From: CAVPMW01 sp963706515
GTDB taxonomy: Bacteria; Chloroflexota; Anaerolineae; Anaerolineales; UBA4823
Assembly (NCBI GenBank): GCA_963706515.1
Contig: CAVPMW010000010.1
Location: 248,001 to 312,000, forward strand
Length of the DNA: 64,000 nt
Direction of reading: 5' to 3'
Within the stretch, counting starts at the first letter, position 1. Each line of letters begins with the position of its first letter. The position numbers were made by a program, and so were the translations under genes. The notes under the pieces were generated by a model. That model made no database searches. It saw only the letters and a program-made list of their open reading frames with translations, and was not told the origin of the DNA. Shown here piece by piece: positions 54,453 to 64,000 of the stretch.

Positions 54453-55516
54453 CTATTCTACCAGAACCACTTTATTGCCCTGGTAGAACTTACCCGGCTC
54501 CAATCCATGCAGCTCGGCGAAGGCGATGGTTAATAATTGCATCGTGATCATTTCGGATATAGGTAAGGCGATTCCCGTACAAGGCGGGTATCCGGATTGA
54601 AGGTAATCCCGATACTGGTTGGTCGTGGAGAATAAATGCCTTTGCCTTAAAGTCCAGCAGGTCACTGACGAGTTTTTGATTTAATGCTGCGGTTGCAGCA
54701 GCCCCATTGAATACCAGGAAGGTCAGCTTCGGTCCGACCATTTCAAGCGGACCGTGGCGGTATTCGGCTGCATTCATCGCGATGCTGGGCATTTTCCCCG
54801 CTTCAGCCAGGATAAGCGAGCCGCATAGAACAGAGGCGAGGGAAGGTCCACGACCGAGGATGATCAGGTGGTCTGGCAGGCTGAGCGTCGCTTTTAATAA
54901 AGCTACCTGGTCCTGCCAGTTTTTCAGATAATCTGAAATATTTTCCGCGGCTTGCACGCAGTCAGCCTGCGCCTCGTTGAGCAGGGCAGTCAGCTCGGAT
55001 GCGTCCTGTGCAGTTATTGCCAGCGCGGCGAGCTGGGTGATAGCGAGAGTATTCAGATACGTTCGTGTCGAGACAGTTCTTTCCGTTGGTGCATCTATCG
55101 GGATTGTGATATCTGCGGTTGAAGCCAGCGGGCTGGACAGGTCATTGACCGTTGCCAGTAACAGGCCAGGACGTGGCGAGCGGGAATAATCGATCAGCGG
55201 GATCAGCTCCGCACTGCGCCCCGATTGAGAGGTTATCCACAGCAAGGTGCGCGAGCCAATCAGTGCAGGTGAATAATGCAGTAATTCGGCTGCGTCCAGC
55301 CAATGAACGGGCAGAGCCAAGCCCGGCCAGGAGCAAGTAAGCCGGGTAGACCCCATAAATAGAGGCCCCCATCCCGGTCAAGATGATCCGGTCAAACCTG
55401 CCGGATTGTACAGCTCTACGTACTTCATCTAACAAGGTCCGGTCATAATTTTGGAGCATTGCCTTCAGAACGCCGGGCTGGCTGAGAATTTCTTCGATGT
55501 ATGGAATTGTTGCCAT
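54453..55516 (-). CDS. SIS-domain sugar isomerase/deaminase-like protein (frameshifted)
   Basis: The pieces are 55516-55142, 55356-54490 and 54665-54453, which tile one ~350-residue protein with two SIS domains. Features: FDRIILTGMGASIYGVYPAY, LLWITSQSGRSAELIPLIDY, HLIILGRGPSLASVLCGSLI, EAGKMPSIAMNAAEYRHGPL, and the end GLEPGKFYQGNKVVLVE. Relatives are the isomerase half of GlmS and AgaS-type amino-sugar enzymes; no glutaminase half is present. Switches lie near 55345 and 54600. Its start overlaps the ROK kinase stop as TGATG, which suggests phosphorylated amino sugars as substrate. Confidence 0.85.
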
Positions 55517-56505
55517 CAGATTCTGTTTTCCTTTGTCTTCTGTAAGATTGAATAGGCAGCCCCGACGACCCCCGCCTGGCTCCCAAGCTGAGCAAGCAGG
55601 ATTTTCACCTGCATTGCGGGCACCATGATATTATGTCCCGCAACCTCCTGGGTCAAAACCGGCAGAAAGAGGGGACTGCTTTTCATTACACCACCGCCGA
55701 GGACGATCACGTCGGGGACGAACAAGGTGATGACGTTGACAATTCCCAGGGCGAAATAGTGAGCTGCCTGCTGGTAAATAGATAAAGCGAGCTCATCACC
55801 CTGGAAAGCAGCATCAGCCACCATCCGTGCATCAATTTGCTCGGGGTCGCCTGTGGAGAGCGTACTGAGCAGCGTGCCTGGATGCTCAGCCAGGCTCGCC
55901 CGAGCGTTGCGACCAATTGCAGCACCCGAAGCCAGACTCTCCCAGCAGCCGCGCGCGCCGCAATAGCAGATTGGACCAGCCGGATCGAGGATTTGGTGAC
56001 CGCCATCTGGGTGAGCATCGTCCAGGCCGCGGTAAATTTCACCGTGATAAATCAACGCAGTGCCGATACCGGTCCCCAGGGTCACCATGTACATCCGCTC
56101 AGCGCCTTTTCCGGCGCCAGCCCAATATTCTCCCAGGGCGGCGGCATCGGCATCGTTCTCCAGGCTCACGGGCACCTCGAAGTGCCTGGCGAGAGGTGCA
56201 GAAATCGCGACCTCCTCCCAGCCCGGAAGGGTATATGGGTTTTGGATTAACCCTTTCTGGCGATCGACCGGCCCGGTCGCCCCGATGCCAATTCCAGCGA
56301 TAGCTGAGCAGCCGCTTTGATCGAGCGCACTCTCGATTGTCCGGATGATGCGATGGATACCTTTTGCCGCTCCCTGGCTGGCTTCGATCGGCGCCTGAAC
56401 GAATGCCAGTAAACGAGCGGTTTCACCATCTAAGATTCCCACTCTAACGTACGTCCCACCCAGGTCGACGCCGACGTAAGCAGTTTGCTCAGTCATGCGG
56501 CTCAA
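55516..56505 (-). CDS. ROK family sugar kinase
   Basis: A 329-residue kinase. ATP-binding starts VGVDLGGTYVRVGIL, the catalytic Asp is in LENDADAAALGE, and the phosphate loop is LGTGIGTALI. The ROK zinc site is GGHQILDP...CYCGARGCWES. The family phosphorylates glucose, N-acetylglucosamine, N-acetylmannosamine and similar sugars. It sits between the permeases and the SIS gene with overlaps on both sides, so it probably phosphorylates the imported sugar. A regulator role is unlikely because no DNA-binding N-terminus is present. Confidence 0.93.
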   Translation of the reverse strand: MSRMTEQTAYVGVDLGGTYVRVGILDGETARLLAFVQAPIEASQGAAKGIHRIIRTIESALDQSGCSAIAGIGIGATGPVDRQKGLIQNPYTLPGWEEVAISAPLARHFEVPVSLENDADAAALGEYWAGAGKGAERMYMVTLGTGIGTALIYHGEIYRGLDDAHPDGGHQILDPAGPICYCGARGCWESLASGAAIGRNARASLAEHPGTLLSTLSTGDPEQIDARMVADAAFQGDELALSIYQQAAHYFALGIVNVITLFVPDVIVLGGGVMKSSPLFLPVLTQEVAGHNIMVPAMQVKILLAQLGSQAGVVGAAYSILQKTKENRI

Positions 56506-57359
56506 CCCTTCACCGCCCCAGCGGTCATCCCGCTGACGATGTACCGTTGGAAAAGCAGGGCGAGCAGGACCGGTGGAATGGCCGCCAGAACGCCGCCGGT
56601 CATCATTGCGGTGATGTCCACCACGTAACGTCCGGTAAACTCGGCAATGGCTACCGGGACGGTTTTGGCTGCGACGGTGCTGGTGAAGATCAGTGCAAAG
56701 AAGAATTCATCCCAGGCGAGCAAAAACACGAACAAGGCGGTGGAAACCAGCCCTGGGGCAGAGATCGGCAGCAAGATATAGAACAAGATTTGCAGCCGCG
56801 AGCAGCCATCGATCCGTGCTGCGTCTTCCAGCTCGATCGGAATCGTCTCGAAGAAAGCCGCCATCAGCCAGATGGCGAACGGCAGGGCAAAGCTTAGATA
56901 GGTAATGATCAGGACAATTGGCGTGTTGAGCACTCCAAACCGCGCGGCGAATATGTACAAGGGGATGACCAGCGAAATTTCAGGGATCATGCGCACTCCC
57001 AATATAGCGATCAGTAATAGCGCGGCCATTGGGAAACGAATGCGAACCAGCGAGTAAGCGGCCATTGATCCGACGAGCAAGCTAATCGCAGTGACCGAGG
57101 TGGCTACGATCAACGAATTGCGCAGGGTGAGCTTGAATGTCCTGGCAACCTCGGATGCTTGCGCCCCGGGGAGCAAGATATCGATGTAGTTCTTCAGATC
57201 GGGGTGCGCAGGAATCCAGTGGAGAGGGACGGAGAGCAGCTCGACACGGGTGGAAATGCTTGAGATGATGAGCCACAAGATCGGCAGGTAGATAAAGATA
57301 AATACCGGGATCGTCAGCAGAAAGAGGATGAAGTTACGGGTGAGCTTACGGCGGCGCAT
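56502..57359 (-). CDS. Sugar ABC transporter permease (MalG-like)
   Basis: A 285-residue permease with six membrane segments. The EAA loop is ELEDAARIDGCSRLQILFYI at about residues 177-196. It pairs with the MalF-like permease upstream, sharing the junction TGATG, and overlaps the ROK kinase start by 4 bases. Substrate is given by the binding protein and is unknown. Confidence 0.93.
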   Translation of the reverse strand: MRRRKLTRNFILFLLTIPVFIFIYLPILWLIISSISTRVELLSVPLHWIPAHPDLKNYIDILLPGAQASEVARTFKLTLRNSLIVATSVTAISLLVGSMAAYSLVRIRFPMAALLLIAILGVRMIPEISLVIPLYIFAARFGVLNTPIVLIITYLSFALPFAIWLMAAFFETIPIELEDAARIDGCSRLQILFYILLPISAPGLVSTALFVFLLAWDEFFFALIFTSTVAAKTVPVAIAEFTGRYVVDITAMMTGGVLAAIPPVLLALLFQRYIVSGMTAGAVKG

Positions 57360-58306
57360 CAGCGGTTTTCCTCCGGTCGATACAGCAGACGAATGTAGAT
57401 GAATGCCAAAAGCAGGGTGAACAACGAGATCAGGAAAGATAGGGCAGCCCCGCGGCCGAGGTGCCCGTAAGTAAAGGTCTCCAGGTAGGTCAGATAGGAA
57501 ATGGTGACAGTGCCAAAGGCCGGTCCACCCTGGGTGATCACGTAGATGATATCGAACACCCGGAAGGCTTCGACGGTGCGGATGATCAGCGCCACCAGGA
57601 TCGCGGAGCGCAGCAGGGGCAGGCGAATATACAAAAAGCGCTGCAATGCGTTGGCGCCATCCACGGCGGCGGCTTCGTCCAGCTCGAGGGGTAAGGTGGC
57701 CATGGCAGCCTGCAGGATCAGGGCGATAAACGGCACGCTGTGCCAGATGTCCGCCATGATGACCAGGTTCATCGCCCGGAGCGGATAGATGAGCCAGGGG
57801 ATGTAGTGATCGATCAAACCGAGCTGCAGGAGCAGGGCGTTCAAGGCGCCGTAATCGGCGTTATAGATCCAGCGCCACATTGCTCCCGTTACGATGGTCG
57901 GCACTGCCCAGGGGATGATCAGGCTGGTGCGCAGGAAGTGCCATCCCGGCGGATGAGCGCGGATCAGCTGGGCGATCGCCAGACCCAGCACCAGCTCCAG
58001 CCCCACCGAGATGACCATGAAATACACCGTCCGTCCGATGGTCACCCAGAACAGCGGGTCGCTGAGCAGATCGATGTAATTGCCCAGCCCGAGGAATTTA
58101 TTCGTAACATTTATGCCCAATGAAGCGTCGAAAAAACTGAGATATAGCGTGGACAGGATGGGCTGGAGGGTGATCCCCAGGATGATCAGCAGGCTGGGCA
58201 CGACCAGAAGCCAGCCGATCCGGGCATCTTGCTGGCGGAGGCTGAGGCGGAGGGTTCCGCAGTCCGGGAGCCATGGAGGAGAGAGTGCGGGGATGGAACT
58301 ATCCAC
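57359..58306 (-). CDS. Sugar ABC transporter permease (MalF-like)
   Basis: A 315-residue permease. The first membrane segment is IGWLLVVPSLLIILGITLQP and the EAA loop is ELDEAAAVDGANALQRFLYI. The GTG start lies in a strong hairpin (about 58284-58317, arms GAGTGCGGGG) that follows the binding-protein gene, so its translation may be reduced relative to that gene. A later start before RIGWLLVV is possible. Confidence 0.92.
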   Translation of the reverse strand: MDSSIPALSPPWLPDCGTLRLSLRQQDARIGWLLVVPSLLIILGITLQPILSTLYLSFFDASLGINVTNKFLGLGNYIDLLSDPLFWVTIGRTVYFMVISVGLELVLGLAIAQLIRAHPPGWHFLRTSLIIPWAVPTIVTGAMWRWIYNADYGALNALLLQLGLIDHYIPWLIYPLRAMNLVIMADIWHSVPFIALILQAAMATLPLELDEAAAVDGANALQRFLYIRLPLLRSAILVALIIRTVEAFRVFDIIYVITQGGPAFGTVTISYLTYLETFTYGHLGRGAALSFLISLFTLLLAFIYIRLLYRPEENR

Positions 58307-58317
58307 CCCCGCACTCG
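58284..58317 (-). promoter_or_regulatory. Intercistronic hairpin covering the start of the MalF-like gene
   Basis: A 14-base stem with one mismatch (GAGTGCGGGGRTGG) and a 6-base loop, between the binding-protein stop and the permease GTG, which falls within it. Probably lowers permease expression. Coordinates may be off by a base. Confidence 0.6.
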
Positions 58318-58324
58318 GATTAAG

Positions 58325-59631
58325 TTATTGGGACTTCAACTTTTGCCAGGTGGCAGCTGCTTCGTCCAGTGCATCGGCAGGCGTTTTTTGCTTGGTCAGC
58401 GCCTCCTGCAAGGCCAGCTGCAGCGCCTTGGAGGCCTCCGGATAGAACGGCACTTTGGGGCGCACGTGCGAATAGGGGAACTGCTCGCTGAACATCGGCA
58501 CCATCACTGGCCTGCGCTGGGCCGATGGCTCTCCAGCTTCTTCCCGGCGTCGCCTTCGAAGCTGGTCTTCCAGATGGGCAGCAGGTGCGCTGAGTAGCGG
58601 TTTTGGACGTCTTCGCTGGTCAGGTAGGTGACGTACTTCCAGGCAGCATCCGCATTGGGTGAGGTAGCGACTACCGAAAAGCCCATCGAGCCGTCGATGG
58701 TGGCGCTAGGGGTTCCTGCACTGGCGGCTCCGTGAATGCCGGGATCAGCGCCATCTTGACCTGCCCAGTCACCTTGAGAGTCTTTCTCGCTGAAGTTCGC
58801 CAGGTCGTACATGTAGTTCCAGTTCAGGGCGAAGGCGGCCTTGCCCTGCGAGAAGACGTTGCGCACATCCTCTTCGACATAGGAGACCGAGGCCGGGATT
58901 GGTCAGCCCTTCATCGATGGACTTCACCATCCAGGTCAGGGTCTCGACGCCTGACCTGGTTGTTGAAGGCCGGCTTGCCCTTGTCATCCATGAGCGTGCC
59001 GCCGTTGCCGTAGAGCAAGGTCACCCAGTCGCAGACGGCTGCTTCGGCCTGGCCCCACGACCAGACGATCGGGTATTCGACGAGGCCTTTCTCCTTGATG
59101 GCTCGTGCCTGGTCGAGCAGCTCCTCCCAGGTCTTGGGCGGCGCTGTAAACCCGGCATCCTTCAAGATTTTCTCGTTGTAGAAGAAGTACTTCTGGTCCA
59201 GCAGCCAGGGCATGCCATAGGCCTTCCCGCCCACCGTCGTGATGTCCCAGGCAGCCGGGAAGATCTTGTCTTTCATATCCTGGGTGATTTTGCTGCTGAC
59301 ATCGGCGAGATAGCCCTTCTTGGCAAACTCGGCATACCAGATGTCATCGACCAGGAAGACGTCATAGGCGGGCGGCTTGGAAGCCATGGCAGTGGTGATC
59401 TTGTCGTGCAACGCATCGTAAGCCTACGTATTCGATCTCCACCTTGACATTGGGGTTGGCCTTGTTGAACTCGGCCACGATGGCATTCATCTCATCCGCC
59501 GTCGGGCCGGCCTGCTCCATGGCTAACACATGCACTGTGACCGGTCCTTTCTGTTGGGCTTGACAGCCGGCGGCAGAGGCTCCCATTAGAAGGACGAGGA
59601 TCACGATTAAAACTTTGTACGAAACGCGCAT
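58325..59631 (-). CDS. Extracellular sugar-binding lipoprotein (several frameshifts)
   Basis: At least four frame segments tile one ~430-residue family 1 binding protein. 59631-59362 carries the signal with AAGC (Cys at residue 23) and EFNKANPNVKVEIEYVG. 59411-58911 carries YDVFLVDDIWYAEFAKKGYL and GGKAYGMPWLLDQKYFFYN. 58866-58504 carries FSQGKAAFALNWNYMYDLA and DGSMGFSVVATSPNADAAW. 58507-58325 carries the C-terminal helices ending KLKSQ. Switches fall near 59420, 58950, 58880 and 58510. No other gene here is broken so often, so local sequence quality is poor. It delivers sugar to the MalFG-like permeases. Confidence 0.88.
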
Positions 59632-59748
59632 TTCTTACCTCCTTTGATATGTGTCGAATCTTGGTTTTATTATCAACCTGGTTTACGCCAGGTTGGGACA
59701 GCCGGGTACATTGCCAGAAAAGGCAGGTGAGCAAATAAAGACTACGGT

Positions 59749-60258
59749 TTATGGGCAGCATGGAGCATACGCAGCTGGAGGGCAATCAGCAGAGCCAGAG
59801 ATCAGGATCGCGATCGCAAAAAGTGGAATGGTAAATGCCGATTCACTGCGCGCCCGAAATTCAACCAGGTGAATTGCGCTGGGCGAGGCGCTCAAGTTGA
59901 CGTTCGTATTCGTATCGGAAAACCATATGCCGGTCTCCCGAGCCAGGGTAGATCCAATACGAAACTGCACAATATCATTGGAGACACCGCCCTCCTTCAA
60001 CGGCGTTGCCGGATCATCCGCTGGGACATCCAGGTTATAAATTGCCTGGTCCACGTTAAGCGTTGCGACAGTTTGCGCATACCGGGTGTGATCGATCCAG
60101 GCAGTGATGACCGTACCGCTGGCAGCCCGGGTGTCATCGATATGCACGGTACCATAATAGGAAGATGGCTGCGGCTGCACGAAGGCGTGAGCGTATAGAA
60201 ATGTTGGAATGAGGAGTGCCAGCACCAGAGAGATGGCTGCGATACGAATATACCTCAT
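59749..60258 (-). CDS. Secreted protein with C-terminal membrane segment, function unknown
   Basis: About 169 residues from the ATG at 60258 (MRYIRIAAISLVLALLIPTF, a clear signal peptide); the frame is open from 60306. The mature part starts AHAFVQPQPSSYYGTVHIDD and continues GTVITAWIDHTRYAQ, a beta-rich domain of a type I associate with exported surface proteins. A hydrophobic stretch near the C-terminus (FTIPLFAIAILISG) could anchor it. No function assigned. It lies between the sugar operon and the protease gene. Confidence 0.65.
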   Translation of the reverse strand: MRYIRIAAISLVLALLIPTFLYAHAFVQPQPSSYYGTVHIDDTRAASGTVITAWIDHTRYAQTVATLNVDQAIYNLDVPADDPATPLKEGGVSNDIVQFRIGSTLARETGIWFSDTNTNVNLSASPSAIHLVEFRARSESAFTIPLFAIAILISGSADCPPAAYAPCCP

Positions 60259-60374
60259 CAGGTTGCACCGTCCCGGCATGCCTGGGCGTGCTGGATATTT
60301 CAGCACGCTATGGATATACTACCAAATTCTGGTGTCAGGTGTGATTAATATTTTTGAGCTGCCTGAAATTCTGC

Positions 60375-63300
60375 TCAGCGACGCGGGAGCTTGGGTAACG
60401 CCAGGTTCGGTCGCTGGGAAAAATCGGGCAAGCTTGGCGGGTTTTGAGCAAACAAATCCAGGATTTCGGCGATAGCTCGCTCCAGCTGGGCATCATAACC
60501 TTTGACGTAATCTTGTGGGGTATTATCGATTTCAATATCGGGGTCCGTGCCATAGTTTTCAACACCCCAGCCTACGTCCTCGAACCAAAACGAGAACTCG
60601 GGTTGCGTGGTCTGGGTGCCGTCCACCAACGAAAAGCGCGGCCAGATCCCGATAACGCCTCCCCAGGTGCGCTTTCCGATCAACGGTCCAAGCTTCATCA
60701 ATTTGAAGCCATGCGAGAAAATGTCCCCATCCGAGCCGGCGTATTCATTGGTCAGTGCAACCATCGGGCCAAGCACCGATTCGGGCGGGTATGGCTCGGG
60801 GATCTCGCTCCAGCGAGATTTATCGTAGCCGATGCGCTGCCTGGACAGCTTCTCCAGCAGGAGCGCAGACACATGCCCACCCCGATTGAAGCGCAGGTCG
60901 ATGATGAGACCCTCCCGGTCCACTTCTGCCAGGTAACCGCGATGGAACTCGGCATAACCAGACGGACCCATATCGGGTATGTGCAAGTAGCCGACGCGAT
61001 CCTCGGTGGCTGAATGAACCCGGCGGCGGTTAGCCTCGACCCAGGCACGGTAGAGTACTGGCTCTTCACGGACCAGGGTCTTGACGGTAACCGTCCGGGG
61101 CTGAGTCTCTTCAGGGACAAGGATAGTCAACTGAACTTCTTCTGCAGCCTGGTTGACCAGGACGCGGGCCGGGGTGACCTGGGCTGAGAGGCGCTGCCCA
61201 TTGATCGCCAGGAGTACGTCGCCAGGTTGGATATTCACCCCTGGCTGGCGCAGCGGCGATTGTGCGGTGCTGCTGCCTGGATCGCCGGAGTAGATGCGCG
61301 CAATCCGCCAGCCGTTCGCTGTGCTGTCAAATTCAAATTCTGCACCGAGAAATCCCTGGTGGTAGATAGGCTCTGGGCGGTAATCGCCGCCGAACTCGTA
61401 CGCATGCGAGGTACCCAGCTCACCCTGCGTCTCCCACATCAGGTCAGAAAACTCAGAACGGCTGCTTATTCGATCCACCAATGGCAAATAGCGGTCGTGG
61501 ACAGCCAGCCAATCGACCTGGGACATATCCTCGGTCCAGAATTGGTCGCGCTGCAAGCGCCAGGCTTCTCTGAACATCTGCCGCCACTCTGCGCCAGGGA
61601 TAATCGAGACTTTGCACCGGTATAGATTGATCCAGCCTGTCCGGCGGGTAGGGGAGCTGCCCTCGTCGCCGGGTTTTTCACCTGCTTTAACCACCCTCAA
61701 GTGTTTATGGGATAAATAAGACAGCCAGGCGCCATTGGAGGTGACCTTGAAGGAATCAACTCCCTGGGTGAGTACATCTTCTTTTTGGTCGGCAAAACTA
61801 TAGGAGAATAGAGTGCCAGAGCCACGATGATCCTCTTCGTCATCCTCCTCCAGGCTTCCTTCAACGGGGTAGCGGGTGTAGACCACTTTTCCCCCCTGCA
61901 CTCCGGCAATCCGGCCATAGCGTCCAACCGGCAGCGGAAAGGCAAGGATGCGTTCCTGGATCCCTTCCAGATCGATAACCACAGGTTCCAGCTCTTCGTC
62001 TTCGCTTTCGCCCTCGGCAAATTCTTTTTCCTTCTCCTTCTCGGAGGAGGTTGCTTCGGGTTCCTTATCTCCTTCCTCCGATTTCTCCTCAGAGGTTTCT
62101 TCGCCCTCCGGCTCCTCTTCGGATTTTTCGTCCTCTTCGTCGAGAGGCGGTTGGGGGATAAAGGGCGACATCAGATCCTTACGCAGGGTGATCAGGTAGG
62201 GCTTCATGGCGCGCGGGAAACCGAGGTCAAACTGCACGCTGTCGTACACCGGGTCAAAATCGCGGTACGCCAGGAAGTAGATAAAACCCCCAGAGGGGTC
62301 AAATGCTGGAGCAATGTCGCGCAGCACAGGCTCGGTCAGCAGGGTGACCTCTCCACTTTCCGCATCCCAGAGCTTTAAAGCTGTCCGCTGCAAAGAGATC
62401 GATGCGCTGAAGACAGCCCAGCGCCCATCCGGGGACCAGTCAAAGCCTTGAATTGGGTTTGCCTTGCCCCGCTCGATGAAGCGCAGCTCGCGGGTTTCCA
62501 GGTCGAGGCAGCTTAATTCGTAGCGATGATTGCTGAATAGGATCTGGTCCTTCTGAGGGTTGACTGCCACGGCTTCAGGTCTGCCGATATCCAGACCTTC
62601 CAGGCGCTCGCCCTGATCTGAGCCATCTTTGTGGAAAATAATAAATGCTTCCTCTCCGCCGGCGTCCGTGACCGCGACCAGCCGTTTGCCATCCTTCAGC
62701 CAGCGGGGCAGCCGGAAGCGCACCGCAGTCTTGACGTTATCGGGACTCAAGGGTTCGTCGTTTTTTGCATGCTGGATTACCGGACCTTCCCAGTTCGAGA
62801 AGCTGAACAGCTTGCCGCGGGCGGTAACCGCCATAGCATGGCCTTTGGGATGCAGCGCCCAGTCCTCCAGGTAGCGCCCGGGATCGATAAACCTGCGATT
62901 GCGCTGGGTCTGGGGTGAGTGGAACTGGATGGGAACGATCCGGCTCTTGCCCTCAGCGGGATCGTACAGGTAGAGATCAGCACCGGCGTGGTAGACGATT
63001 CGCTTTGCCGTCAGTGCTGGGGTTGCGGGCGTAGAAATCGTCATGATCTGTGTGGCGCTGCAGGTCGCTCCCATCCGGCAGGCAGGAGTACAGGTTGCCG
63101 ATCCCCTCGTGATCAGTTATGAAGTATATCCGGCTGCCGATCCAGAGCGGATGGGCCAGGTTGCCAGGCAGCTCGATCAGCGAGCGGAATTCACCTGCTC
63201 CACCTGGATCGATCCAAATCTGGCCTTTCGTCCCCCCGCGATAGCGCTTCCAGCGCGCAGGCTCGGCGCTGGTCCTGCCGAGCACGATCGCCCCGCCGGG

Positions 63301-63720
63301 CCCGAAGGAGATATCGTTGGCGAGCCCGTAGGGAAGACGTTCGGGAGCGCTGCCATCCGCGCCGACTCGATAGAGCTGCAGGAACCGCAGGTACCAGTGA
63401 CCCGCATTGCTGCTGAACAGGATGCTTCCATCCGCAGTCCAGGCTGCGGTTTGGGTGTCTGAGGCTCCCAGGTAGGTCAGCCGGCGGGCGGGTCCTCCAG
63501 CGGCTGGCATGAGATAGACCTCGGCGTGGCCTTCTTCGCGCCCGATAAAAGCAAGCTGGGTCCCATCCGGAGAGAGCAGGGGATAGGATACCTCGCCCAG
63601 GTTGGAGGTCAGGCGGCGGGCGATGCCCCCATCCACAGGGACCGTCCACAAATCGTCCTCACACACGAACACAATCGCGTCCTGGCTGATTGTTGGGTGG
63701 CGGTAGTATCCCGGCGGCAT
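60375..63720 (-). CDS. Tricorn-like S41 family protease (frameshifted)
   Basis: The pieces are 63720-62977 and a frame open from 63074 to 60375; joined they give ~1,110 residues. The order is beta-propeller repeats (HPTISQDAIVFVCEDDLWTV, YPLLSPDGTQLAFIGREEGH), a second propeller, a very acidic Glu/Ser-rich insert (near 61980-62150), a PDZ domain (INGQRLSAQVTPARVLVNQA) and the S41 protease core (LIDLRFNRGGHVSALLLEKL, TNEYAGSDGDIFSHGFK with the nucleophilic Ser). Tricorn proteases degrade peptides in the cytoplasm. The switch near 63000 joins PSTDGK to RIVYHAGADLYLYDP. AGGAGGAGCTGCGGA precedes the ATG. Confidence 0.9.
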
Positions 63721-63838
63721 TCCGCAGCTCCTCCTGAATAGAATGGCTGGAGTTTACCATAAGGGAGGAAGGATTGCAGGTCTGAATTTACAGTCTCGTA
63801 AGACCGGCTGGAAAGCGCCGGTTTTAAGCATTTTTCAC

Positions 63839-63867
63839 TTGATTCAATGCAATTTGTATTGTATAGT
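63839..63867 (+). promoter_or_regulatory. Putative sigma-70 promoter for the gene at the right edge
   Basis: TTGATT at 63839-63844, a 17-base spacer, TATAGT at 63862-63867 (5 of 6 consensus). Transcription would begin near 63874, just upstream of the 12-base iterons. Confidence 0.55.
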
Positions 63868-63887
63868 AGTGTAAATATCAATCGCGT

Positions 63888-63923
63888 ATTGCATCGCAAA
63901 TTGCATCGCAAACTGCATCGACG
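63888..63923. repeat. Three 12-base tandem iterons with palindromic core
   Basis: ATTGCATCGCAA at 63888-63899 is repeated exactly at 63900-63911 and once more in diverged form (ACTGCATCGACG) at 63912-63923. Each full unit contains the symmetric TTGC-ATC-GCAA. The position just after the predicted transcription start suits an operator. Confidence 0.65.
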
Positions 63924-63938
63924 TGGGAGAGACCGGAA

Positions 63939-64000
63939 TTGACGCGCAAATATGCTAATTTATCTAAATATTTCTTTATCGTGCTGGCAGTTATCCTCTT
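63939..64000 (+). CDS. Start of an unidentified gene with signal peptide or membrane anchor (partial)
   Basis: From a TTG at 63939 the frame reads LTRKYANLSKYFFIVLAVIL and runs off the edge. A basic start followed by a hydrophobic stretch suggests a signal peptide or membrane segment. GGGAGAGACCGGAA precedes the TTG. An ATG at 63952 in another frame is the alternative. Family unknown. Confidence 0.4.
   Translation, partial: MTRKYANLSKYFFIVLAVIL

Noticed and set aside
63888..63923. CRISPR array
   Set aside because: The repeats are 12 bases, directly adjacent with no spacers, and no cas genes are present.
1..64000. tRNA, rRNA or other known structural RNA genes
   Set aside because: I looked through the non-coding gaps and found no cloverleaf or rRNA-like stretch. 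A covariance-model search would be needed to exclude small ncRNAs.

Overview
The window looks like part of a bacterial chromosome from the phylum Chloroflexota, most likely an Anaerolineae-type lineage. This is inferred from family content, not from a marker gene. The clues are a mevalonate-type decarboxylase, Thr/Pro-rich lipoproteins with C-terminal or linker repeats, a HEAT-repeat protein of a type I associate with this phylum, several CoxLMS-type molybdenum hydroxylases, Tricorn-like S41 proteases and MITE-like palindromes. Shine-Dalgarno sites are often visible (GGAGG, AGGAGA). No rRNA, tRNA, CRISPR array or prophage was recognised.

Layout. 1-13.6 kb is mostly housekeeping: mfd (partial), pth, a roadblock protein, pyrG, eno, a zinc-ribbon membrane protein, radC, acylphosphatase, an MA-type peptidase, a HEAT protein, an RseP-like site-2 protease and a (di)phosphomevalonate decarboxylase. 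13.6-20.6 kb is accessory: a HicB-like antitoxin, a HepT/MntA toxin-antitoxin pair, palindromic elements, a decayed REP-associated transposase, a truncated reductase, a CPBP protease and small stress-type proteins. 20.6-25.3 kb is a polyamine-type ABC operon (potDABC) with an Lrp-type regulator. 25.5-49.4 kb is a catabolic island. 49.6-54.4 kb holds an EamA transporter, a lipoprotein, and an MgtE-N/CBS protein paired with an unusual NRAMP transporter. 54.4-59.6 kb is a sugar ABC operon with a ROK kinase and a SIS-domain protein. 60.3-63.7 kb is a Tricorn-like protease, followed by a promoter with 12-bp iterons and the start of a new gene.

The catabolic island is the most interesting part. Two arms run away from a shared AT-rich region at about 41.9-42.3 kb. 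The left arm encodes a GNAT-like protein of unknown family, FdrA, DUF1116, a double-domain cyclase, an NmrA-type reductase, a molybdenum hydroxylase (FAD, 2Fe-2S and Mo subunits), CoxG and a nucleobase/nucleoside-type (BMP family) ABC importer. The right arm encodes a second molybdenum hydroxylase, a single-domain cyclase, a second copy of the GNAT-like protein, a thiolase-like protein lacking the usual nucleophilic Cys, and its DUF35 zinc-ribbon partner. My inference is a pathway that imports an N-heterocycle, hydroxylates the ring, opens a cyclic amide, moves a carbamoyl group (FdrA/DUF1116) and finishes with CoA-thioester cleavage. The substrate cannot be read from sequence.

Quality note. 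More than ten otherwise convincing genes are broken by single-base frameshifts, at least two of them in homopolymer runs, while neighbours are intact. I treat these as probable uncorrected sequence errors and annotate each broken gene as one feature spanning its pieces. A few (the transposase and the reductase remnant) are truly truncated.
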